Shown: positions 55,961-64,000 of the stretch, in pieces
How positions within the stretch are numbered: the stretch's first letter is position 1
Layout: the number at the start of each line of letters is the position of its first letter
NCBI GenBank assembly: GCA_014607495.2
Contig: CP053161.1
Span: 6,705,115 to 6,769,114, forward strand
Direction: 5' to 3'
Length of the DNA stretch: 64,000 bases
From: Carposina sasakii
Taxonomy: Eukaryota > Arthropoda > Insecta > Lepidoptera > Carposinidae
Made by a program: the position numbers and the translations under genes
The notes under the pieces: generated by a model
What the model saw: only the letters and a program-made list of their open reading frames with translations
What the model was told of the DNA's origin: nothing
Databases searched by the model: none

Positions 55961-58344
55961 TTGTATATAAGACTAGACGGTGATAGTGGGATGAAATCGA
56001 TGCGTTTCTACCAGGATGGACGGACATGAACACGATAGAGAAATGTGGGAGCATTTTGAGACTATTCAAGGATTCTAATGACTATAAATTTACTTTAAAT
56101 ATCTACATTATAAGCGTTATATCCATTTAAAATAATCTTAAATATACTTATCTAGATAAAACTTAGAAAAAGTTGTTTGTAGCAACATTTGATTTATACT
56201 ATATCAATGAACAAAATTCAAACATGTTCGTAAATTAAACAACTAATTACATATCTGTCTCAGATTATGTACGAGTTCCAATTTTAATCAAATTTAATCA
56301 AATGCAGCTGTATTTAGATCCGCATCACCAAAGCGCTAAAAGCTTGCATACACGATTCGATTCTTGTAAATGTGCATTTAAAAGCGCTTTTCGTCGATCA
56401 CTTGTAAAAGTAATCAAAAGCAGTATCTACCACAAGGCAAAGAGTTTTTTTACCATTACCTACCCTTTTGGCTCTTTTAACGCGAACATACCAAAATATA
56501 TAAATGTATTGGTAGGATGATAACGTGTCTTGCAAAAACAAAGCGATGGCAGCATAAAGCTGAAGGGATGCATTAATTATACATTTTTTGCTATGGCATT
56601 GCTTTTGATAGATACGTAATAAGGGGGCGATTTAGCATATTAACCTAATATCATGTCCCTCAGCCTATTGCAGTTTACTGCTGGACGTAGGCCCTCCCAA
56701 AAACACGCTACCACGCTGGGCAGGCGGGATGGTGACCGCAGTGTGTTTTTCGGACTATGTTGTCAACATGGGAGGCGCTACTGCCCACCTCCTCTTACGT
56801 TACCCACGACAGATATGGGGCGGTGTTATTCTACTCTGCTGACACTACTTATACACGCGAAGCAGGTAATTGTATGTTTGAAAACCGTAGCGTCAACACA
56901 GTCCTTTATCGTGAACTTTCTGTAAGCTCGGATTATAGCGTGAAGTCGCACAAGCTCGTGAAAATTATGTTGCTATTAAATTGTATCCAAGTGATTTATG
57001 TATATAGTTATTAAAACCAAAAGGATAATTGAAATAATGCTATGATCAACCTTCAAATAATATTTAGTCAGCCTAATAACCGAATTGCTTTGAAACTCCT
57101 AAATAAAATTTTTATGTAGGTAGAATGGAGGAGACCTTTTGAAAAGCAAAGGTATTTTAAGAAAACCGGAACATGATTAAAGATACTCATAAAGGTACCT
57201 ATTAAGGAATAACCCGAGAATTATTAACCTATTTATCGCGTTATATTATATCTGTAATCATTTCAATTTTACTTTCAGCCATGTAATACAAACTAAACAA
57301 AATATAAAAATGTTAAAATTTAATATTGGCTCATTGAATTTATGGTAACCTTATGCAAACTTATTCAAACAACAGAGACAGACAGATTTATTTGTTTAAT
57401 CCACCATTGTTTTAAAAGTTTTTCAAATTTGACTGGAATAGACTTAAATTATTTGCTAGCTACACGCCACATAATATTCATAATACGTCTGTATCTAATT
57501 CAATGTTATTATCACATTGAAATTCCCTTTAATAATAGGTTGATTATGAACTATAATGGTATTTGCATAATGACTATGTGCTTAATTTTGATCTCATTAG
57601 CTATGTATTAAACTGTAACATAGATTATGTGTGAAGTGATTTATGTGTTAGTAACCGGTACTTGTTTTAATTTATTCATTATTTAACACCTTTTAAATCA
57701 ATTAAAAGACAATTGATATGATACCTTTCAAGTACTTGTTATACTCGTAGTGCGTTTTTTCGTCTCAAAAATGCTTTATAAAAAATTACATAGATAAGAT
57801 TACTGCAAGGGAAAAGCTACATATGGATATTCTTTAACTTCTACTTCTTCTACTTCCTTAACTCTTAAACGGCCCTACTTCAAATATAGAGATAGTTTTG
57901 TCCTTATCATAGCTAATCTAGTTTATTACAGGTAGATTTGCTGTCTTTTATGTTTAAGAACCATCCAACTTTAGTCGATGTTAGTTCGCGATCTGTACAA
58001 AGTTTCTGCAGCCTTTACATTTTGTTTTCGATAACTACATTAAAACGTCTGACTAATTAAATTCCATTATCCTCGCAATATTTTATTGCATTATTTTCCA
58101 TTCATATATCAAATTTTACCCGCAAGCGATTAATAAAATCAATAACGAGGTATATCGATTAAAACCTAGTTCTCAGCAAAGGGATTTACATTCGATTGTA
58201 GACTGGAATCGAATGATTTAATAATTACATCACTATGATGTAATCGATACCCTAGTCGTGTCTCGGTAGATTCAATAACAGTAAGTTATCTTGTGTCAAT
58301 GGACATATTGTTTAGACAGAAGGGCGATTCATTGTGTCTACCTA
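55961..58344. other. AT-rich stretch with the S1 copy at 56660
   Basis: Apart from the S1 copy, nothing is recognised. ORFs at 56302 and 57342 are short and AT-driven. Confidence 0.55.
56660..56848 (-). mobile_element. S1 unit, diverged copy on the minus strand
   Basis: It reads TCAGCCTATTGCAGTTTACT at the 3' end and, on the minus strand, GTCAGCAGAGTAGAATAACA near the 5' end. Internal deletions and many substitutions make it the oldest long copy in the window. Overlapping short ORFs at 56653-57014 are shadows. Confidence 0.7.
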
Positions 58345-58606
58345 TACAGGTTGTAACAGAAAGGATATTAAGCGAAAAGCTATGTAAATAGCCCACTATA
58401 GAGAACTTATTTCCAAAATTTGAGACTCGAAATCACATGTTTATTTTTCAATATTGTATGAATAATCCTGAGTTGTTTAGGAATTCTCCAAACTATTTGG
58501 ACAAATAAACATGTGATTTCGGGTCTGAAATGTTGTGGGTAGGTTCCTTTTAAATGGCTATTTATGTAGCTTTTCGCTTAACATACCCCTTTTGTTACAC
58601 CCTGTA
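58345..58606. mobile_element. MITE M1 copy
   Basis: 262 bp, TACAGGTTGTAACAGAAAGG to TTGTTACACCCTGTA, TA on both flanks. The ORF at 58554 begins inside it and is a shadow. Confidence 0.85.
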
Positions 58607-58673
58607 TATATATAATGTAGGTACTATAATATGGGAACTTAAGAATTATACCAGTATTATCATATCTGTGACG

Positions 58674-58789
58674 ATACATACATACATATACATACACACG
58701 GCTGCGCTCACGAAATGCGGTTGTCCAGAACTGCAGGATCATAAAGGAGTTGCCACAGTCACGTTTAGCTTAGCGGTGACAGATGTAAA
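58674..58789 (+). repeat. R4 short repeat copy
   Basis: ATACATACATACATATACAT, then CAGGATCATAAAGGAG, then GTTTAGCTTAGCGGTGACAG ATGTAAAT. Shares three blocks with 49459-49571. Confidence 0.65.
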
Positions 58790-58856
58790 TGATAAGTGAT
58801 AAGTTGCCAGCTCATCGCCTGAGAAAATGGTCAAGTTCCTTAGTCGACTCTTCCAA

Positions 58857-58913
58857 CATGCACGGTAAAAGAAACAGCTGATGTATTCTAGTAAAGCCCC
58901 GCATTAGCACAGG
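58857..58913 (+). repeat. R3 short repeat fragment
   Basis: CATGCACGGTAAAAGAAACA GCTGATGTATTCTAGTAAAG CCCCGCATTAGCACAGG. Lies ~70 bp after an R4 copy, which hints that R4 and R3 belong to one element. Confidence 0.6.
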
Positions 58914-58944
58914 TAACTTTACAATACTTAATAGATTATAAAAT

Positions 58945-59200
58945 TATTAATAAAGAAAATGGAAAAAATTCTTCACCCGAGTGGGAATCGAACCCACGAC
59001 CACTGCAAACCGTGCCAGCCGCTATAACCACTAAGCCACCGGCTCAATTACTCGGATGACAAATTTTACCATCTCTTTTCTAAATTACATATTGGCAACG
59101 TTATTCTTCCCGATAGCTATACACTAGCCAAATCTTGGCAAACAAAGCTGAATCCCTCAGCACAATGTTTAAAGATGTTTAATAGTTTAAGTTCTGTCTA
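58945..59200 (-). mobile_element. S2 element with a different tRNA-like core
   Basis: The flanks match the 55.7-kb copy (block ending GTATAGCTATCGGGA and leader GAGATGGTAAAATTTGTCAT). The core at 58974-59046 reads GAGCCGGTGGCTTAGTGGTT with B box GGTTCGATTCC and T stem GTGGG/CCCAC, clearly distinct from the GACCCGATAGCTCAG core. Confidence 0.75.
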
Positions 59201-59221
59201 AGTTTTAAAACTTAGACATAC

Positions 59222-59320
59222 ATACATATAATCACGCCTTTATCCCTTACGGGGTAGGCAGAGCACCAAGGGCCGATAGAACCATATGGTGTCACTTCTG
59301 ACCAATTTGAGGGTTTACTT
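59222..59320 (-). mobile_element. R2 mini-retroposon with 14-bp target duplication
   Basis: A 99-bp unit of the same family as 35008. The 14-bp sequence AAACTTAGACATAC flanks it exactly (59208-59221 and 59321-59334). The tail in minus orientation is TATATGTATG-like. No A or B box is visible. Confidence 0.85.
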
Positions 59321-59940
59321 AAACTTAGACATACTACTACTAAAAAAATTACAGATATTCCATACAATGTGCTGTCAAAATTCATTTTTAATGGGTTAGT
59401 AACTTTACACGCGATTTTATAGTAACAACCGTATGTTTTTTTTGCTTCATACTCAAAGCATTTCTTTAGTTCTAAATCTAAACTATATCCTGGTAGTGGA
59501 TATGCTTCTAGAAAACATACCGCCTTTTCGCATTAATCACTTGATTACTATTTAATACTCGTACCTTCGCTTTCTATGTGAAATACTTATTTTCCTATAA
59601 AAAATATCTAACTCAATCAAAATTTAAGCGCTTAGTGCAAGTCTAATAGGATTACTTGCAATACCTCTTGTTGTAGGTACAATGTACGTACATACATGAT
59701 TTCTTATACGAAAACTAGCTAAATTGGCAAGTAAATCAACGCGTCCAACATATGGGCCCGGTTAGACCATTACAAGTAATAATGTATGCTATTAATAACA
59801 ATTTGTCAAGGAGTGGTTTTCTGTTGCCCCAATCGGCATTAGTACCGGATTTAAATTTTATTCCACAGGATAAAAAATTTGACTTTTTCGTTAGTTTCAT
59901 GCGGCGATGCGGGTCTCCACTAGAATATATTTATAAATAT

Positions 59941-60105
59941 TATTAAGAAAATTAATACATTTTTCACCCGAGTGAGATTTGAACTCACGACCTCTCGCAA
60001 ACCGTGCTTTTGCTCTGGCCAACTGAGCTATCGGGTCAATTAACTCGGGTGACGAATTTTACCATCTCTTTTACATTACGTTTTTGGCAATGTTATTTAC
60101 TATAT
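59941..60105 (-). mobile_element. S2 element, tRNA-like core copy
   Basis: On the minus strand, leader and core (59965-60037) read TGACCCGATAGCTCAGTTGG and GTCGTGAGTTCAAATCTCAC. The anticodon arm again is not a clean stem. The tail is AT-rich. The upstream block is truncated soon after AACATTGCC. Confidence 0.7.
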
Positions 60106-60286
60106 TTGCTGCATCTCCTTTCGCGTATGTCGTAAGAGTCCACTAAGGAACTCGGGCTACCAACTTGTCACTGCTCACAAACATCTTTTCCAGCTATTTT
60201 AAAAGTATCTGAAGGATTTCTTTTAAAGTCCTGCGGTTTTGGCTTTCCTATTGCGAGAACACACACACACACACAAACACAGTGGA

Positions 60287-60311
60287 GGGTGTAGGGCCCG
60301 GTGGTGGGCGC
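60287..60311. repeat. One-arm remnant of the GC-rich TIR element
   Basis: GGAGGGTGTAGGGCCCGGTG GTGGG matches the right arm of 45435-45590, adjacent to a CA microsatellite (60260-60276). Confidence 0.65.
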
Positions 60312-60350
60312 ACCCATAGTGAACACAGCCGTGTGTTTATTTGTAGAAAA

Positions 60351-60510
60351 TATACATACATACAATCACGCCCCTATCCCTTATGAGGTAGGCAGGGCAC
60401 CAAGGGCCGATAGAACCACATGGTGCCACTTCTGACCAATTTTATAGGTATAGTTGAGATGTACAAGTTCGGATAGTAGTGACAGATGGTCAGCCCATCG
60501 GCTAATAATA
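60351..60510 (-). mobile_element. R2 copy with longer 5' part
   Basis: The 90-bp R2 body (60351-60440) continues into GTTGAGATGTACAAGTTCGG ATAGTAGTGACAGATGGTCA, part of which resembles the distal end of R4 at 58780. This suggests R2 and R4 are fragments of one longer retroposon. Confidence 0.6.
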
Positions 60511-61417
60511 AAAAATATAGTTAAATAAATTCTATTACATACTTCAGCTTTTTTTTTAAAAGCACCTAAGCTAAGATTTCTTTTCCTATAAGTTCTCTTC
60601 GAATCCAATTAGAGAGATCTCCGTTTATAACTGTCATACAATAATTTATTTTTGGTAATATGTCTTAAAATTATCTTCTAGTAATATACGAGTACCAACA
60701 GTTTTACTTCAACAAGATTTACTGACGAACTATACAATAGTCTCTACAGATAATATTAACAATATTAATGTTTAACATATTTATTTATGTTTGCCCATGG
60801 CGCCCTAAAAGGACTGTCTGCCGACAAAACAGATAAACTGACTCAAATCACACCGGATAAAGTAAATATGTCTTGGAGACAAAGTTTACGATAATTCAAA
60901 TGTCGAAATTTAGACACGAATGCGAAGAAATTGATGTTTGGCGAACCAGTGGGTATAACTTAGTTAGTTAGGTTATCTATAAACTCCATCAATTGCCATA
61001 GAGAACGAGATTACATTCATAGATCATATTTTGTATAGGTATATCAACGTATATCTTTCAACTTATCGTATCGTACTTTACACCAGCACTTCGCAATATG
61101 TGAGCAAGGCTTATATTAGCCCTACATTTACTAACCATCGTTCCAGTAACCTCTTAGGTGGCCAAATTCCTTTTACTGATGACGTGACCATTTAAGGTAG
61201 GCTCTAGTACTATCGTGTATGTAAATCGGCCCAATCCATTAAGTCAATTGAATAATCAACTCAATGCAAATCAAGCGGCACCCATGTGTCTGGTCTGGCC
61301 AAGCTGTGACGTCAGAGTTTTAACCGGAGCATTCTGAGGTATGTTTCCCAGCAGAGCTTACATAAAAGGCATTTAAGAGCCTAAGAAGAGCCTAACAACT
61401 AAATATTTTGATAAACT
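60511..61417. other. Non-coding stretch
   Basis: No gene or named repeat is supported. Confidence 0.5.
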
Positions 61418-61428
61418 ATGATACTAAA

Positions 61429-61585
61429 CCGTGTTGACAACATAGTCCAAAATATAAACTGCGGTCACCAACCCGCCTGCCCAGCGTGGTGACTATGGCC
61501 AAATACCCCCCATGGCAGTCTTGTGGCGTGCCCTGGGGGAGGCCTACATCCAGCAGTGGACTGCAATAGGCTGATGATGATGATG
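61429..61585 (+). mobile_element. S1 unit, 5'-truncated copy with (GAT)n tail
   Basis: It begins in the middle of S1 (CCGTGTTGACAACATAGTCC) and ends with the LINE-type tail and a (GAT)n run. It is flanked by ATGATACTAAA (61418-61428 and 61586-61596, the left part of the second copy merging with the tail). The 5' truncation is a mark of target-primed reverse transcription. Confidence 0.85.
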
Positions 61586-61618
61586 ATGATACTAAATGGC
61601 TAGCTCATTACCTGTATA

Positions 61619-61856
61619 TACAGGATGTAACAAAAGGGGTATGTTAAGCGAAAAGCTATGTAAATAGCCCATTACAAGGAACCTATCCACAAAATTTCAG
61701 TATCAGTATGGAGAATTCCTACACAACTCAGGAATTTTCATACAATCTTGAAAAATAAACATGTCATTTCGAGTCTCAAATTTTGGGAATAGGTTCTCTA
61801 TAGTGGGCAATTTACATAGCTTCTCGCTTAACATACCCTTTCTGTTACAGCCTGTA
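61619..61856. mobile_element. MITE M1 copy (shorter)
   Basis: 238 bp, TACAGGATGTAACAAAAGGG to CTGTTACAGCCTGTA, TA on both flanks. It lacks ~25 bp of the centre relative to the copy at 62683. Confidence 0.85.
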
Positions 61857-61885
61857 TAACAACCTTGAATTCCGACTCTTACGAT

Positions 61886-61946
61886 ATGCACGGAAGGAGA
61901 TGCAGTTGATATATTCTAGTGGAGCCCTGCATCAGCACAGGACTTT
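61886..61946 (+). repeat. R3 short repeat fragment
   Basis: ATGCACGGAAGGAGATGCAG TTGATATATTCTAGTGGAGC, directly downstream of an M1 MITE. Confidence 0.6.
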
Positions 61947-62475
61947 TACTGATCTTTTAAATTTTCCTCTACTATGTATAACGAGACTGTACAATCTGCT
62001 TCGTGATTTTGTAGTTTTCTTTTTCACGCAAATAGGAAATTTCCGGCTATCATTAATATCAGACGGTACGTATACATGTAAATGTAAATTAAATATCTTA
62101 TGATATGACTAATGCTACTAACAGTGACTTTCATCACCAAAACCCGGTCTAACCTCACCTCAGAATAGAGTTTATCACTTCGTCACGATTAGTTGATTTT
62201 AATAGGAATTGTTTTGACATAAGCCATTTTGATTATAAACATCGTCATATTTGTCGCTTCATTGGTGGGAAGAGTGAAATGAAATGGATACCACTGTGGA
62301 AAGCCGAGACCGCACGGGTGACTTTGCGGTTGAGTTATTACGTGCCTAAACTAATAAGTCTTTAGGCGGTCGTTTTATACTGCGCAGTTTTAGTAACATT
62401 TATATACTTACCTAACTTATACTAGTGGTTTATATGATGTTGTATAATAGAGCTGTATTATGTAGCCATTAGGTG

Positions 62476-62600
62476 TTCCATGGTTGGGCATAGGCCTCCA
62501 TCACTATGCAGCATCCACAACTCCCCGTCCCGGGCTACGTCCGTCCGGCAGAAAAGAATCGAGGTCATCCCGCAATCACCTCAGCCTACCCCTACCCCGT
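62476..62600. repeat. LINE 3'-region fragment of another family
   Basis: ATGGTTGGGCATAGGCCTCC followed by CCCGTCCCGGGCTACGTCCG resembles the 3' region of a second non-LTR family common in Lepidoptera (TGGGC-AAGGCCTCC). Fragment only; the ORF at 62480 joins this fragment to R3 and M1 and is not a gene. Confidence 0.55.
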
Positions 62601-62620
62601 CGGTGTCGGTCTTAACGACA

Positions 62621-62672
62621 CATGCACGGAAGATGATGCAGCTGATGTATTCTAGTAAACCGCATCAGCACA
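62621..62672 (+). repeat. R3 short repeat fragment
   Basis: CATGCACGGAAGATGATGCA GCTGATGTATTCTAGTAAAC, directly upstream of an M1 MITE. Confidence 0.6.
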
Positions 62673-62682
62673 TACGTAGGTA

Positions 62683-62946
62683 TACAGGGTGTAACAAAAG
62701 GGTTATGTTAAGCGAAAAGCTATGTAAATAGCCCACTTGTAGGAACCTACCTACAAAATTTCTGACTCGAAATCACATGTTTATTTTTCCAGATAGTATG
62801 GAGAATTCCTAAACAAGTCAGCAATTTTCATACAATCTTGAAAAATAAACATGTGATTTCAAGTCTCAAATTTTGGAAATGGGTTCTCTATGGCGGGCTA
62901 TTTATATAGCTTTTTGCTTAACATACCCTTTCTGTTACACCCTGTA
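62683..62946. mobile_element. MITE M1 copy
   Basis: 264 bp, TACAGGGTGTAACAAAAGGG to CTGTTACACCCTGTA, TA on both flanks, intact palindrome. Confidence 0.85.
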
Positions 62947-63222
62947 TATGATTATTACTTTTAAAAAATCATGCACTTACTATATGGTAAAAGTCATAAT
63001 AACATCTGCTCGGTTTATCGATGATTGTTATTAACTTGTAACATTTCAGTGCAGTAATTATTCGTGTTTGTATGGAACAGTTGATTTTTTTTTTTCAATA
63101 TTTCGGAGTTGGTCCCATAGTGAAATTTGTTTCTTTTTACCTACCTAGTTTCGTGTGAAAAGATAATCACTAATTTGGATAGACATTATATACAATTTGT
63201 ACAATGAACGAAATATATAATA

Positions 63223-63486
63223 TACAGGGTGTAACAGAAAGGGTATGTTAAGCGAAAAGGTATGTATATAGCCCATTATTGAGAACCTATTCCCAAAATT
63301 TGAGACTCGAAATCACATGTTTATTTTTCAAGATTGTATGAACATTCCTGAGTTGTTTCGGAATTCTCCATACTATCTGGAAAAATAAACATGTGATTTC
63401 GACTCTCAAATTTTGTGGGTAGGTTCCTTTTAGTGGGCTATTTATATAGCTTTTCGCTTAACATACCCTTTCTGTTACACCCTGTA
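63223..63486. mobile_element. MITE M1 copy
   Basis: 264 bp, TACAGGGTGTAACAGAAAGG to CTGTTACACCCTGTA, TA on both flanks. With 62683 it gives the best consensus. Confidence 0.85.
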
Positions 63487-64000
63487 TAGTAGAATAGTGT
63501 CCTAAAATATGATCTGCAATGCAGTAGTCAAGATTTCTACTTAGATACCTACATAAGTAGTAAGTAGGTATGCTTTAAATGTAACTAAGTTAATTGTAAT
63601 AATGTTGTGCAGTAAGTTCACAGACATAGCATTTAACATTACATGAACAGCTATCCACAGTTATAACTATACTAATTCTACAATTTCTATAATATATGAA
63701 GTTATTTAGGTTTACTCTCTAGTTTCCCTCTGTACGTTGTAACTAGAAACATACCGTGGTGTAATCTCAGCTATTATAACATAAATATGTTGCGGTTAAA
63801 CATACTTAACATAGCAAATGCAAATTAATGTCTTTATTTTACTTCTTAGTATCCTGGAAAGTTAAATATTAAAGGAAGTATACCGTATATAAATTAGAAC
63901 AATATTCATTTTATTCATATATTATGGTAAAAGGGGAATCCCCGGTTTTATGTAAATAAAGCTAATTATGATTGAATATAATCTAGCTTCGTTGATTGCA
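63487..64000. other. AT-rich non-coding end of window
   Basis: No gene or repeat seen. Confidence 0.6.

Noticed and set aside
60260..60276. CA microsatellite as regulatory Z-DNA
   Set aside because: Short and adjacent to a repeat remnant; nothing supports a regulatory role.

Overview
This window looks like a piece of a lepidopteran (moth or butterfly) nuclear genome, mostly non-coding and crowded with mobile-element debris. The sequence is AT-rich, the only host gene is split by introns with GT/AG borders, and several repeats carry lepidopteran hallmarks. These include a tRNA-derived SINE ending in (ATC)n, non-LTR 3' ends encoding the LGEAYVQQWTAIG-stop tail, and common MITE-like families with TACAGGGTG ends. 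The species cannot be named from the sequence alone.

Host gene: positions 1075-2404 (+) hold the last three coding exons of one protein-coding gene. All joins are phase 0 and together they encode 164 C-terminal residues. The 5' part lies upstream of the window. I do not recognise the protein. A long 3' UTR probably runs to a poly(A) signal near 3874. No other host gene is supported in the remaining 60 kb.

Region by region: 4-38 kb is AT-rich intergenic or intronic DNA with scattered repeats. These are MITEs with 'TA' target duplications, perfect inverted-repeat elements (12.5, 17.7 and 33.9 kb), a ~120-bp minisatellite (22.2-22.7 kb), and RTE-tailed SINE-like units with target-site duplications (24.0 and 28.0 kb). 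Positions 38.8-41.7 kb contain the most interesting object: a young, structurally complete but non-autonomous LTR retrotransposon on the minus strand. It has ~0.5 % LTR divergence, a tRNA-Leu primer-binding site, a polypurine tract, a TATA box plus TCAGT initiator, a 4-bp target duplication, and a single intact 418-codon ORF with no recognisable protease, reverse transcriptase or integrase. Its 5' LTR is interrupted by a 487-bp poly(A) retro-insertion carrying 56 T.

From 41.7 kb to the end the density of short elements rises. There is a tandemly duplicated half-MITE (41.8-42.3 kb) and a GC-rich inverted-repeat element (45.4 kb). A SINE and a second short element share one target site, leaving three copies of it (49.1-49.6 kb). 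An ~840-bp hairpin-rich terminal-inverted-repeat element lies at 50.8-51.6 kb, and a family carrying tRNA-like cores inside conserved flanks lies at 55.5-60.1 kb (plus 23 kb). Eight full or partial copies of one palindromic MITE lie between 41.8 and 63.5 kb.

These elements appear to form dependency chains. The SINE-like units copy the 3' end of an RTE-type LINE, and the LTR element must borrow enzymes from an autonomous relative. Element family names used here (S1, M1 and so on) are working labels for this window only.
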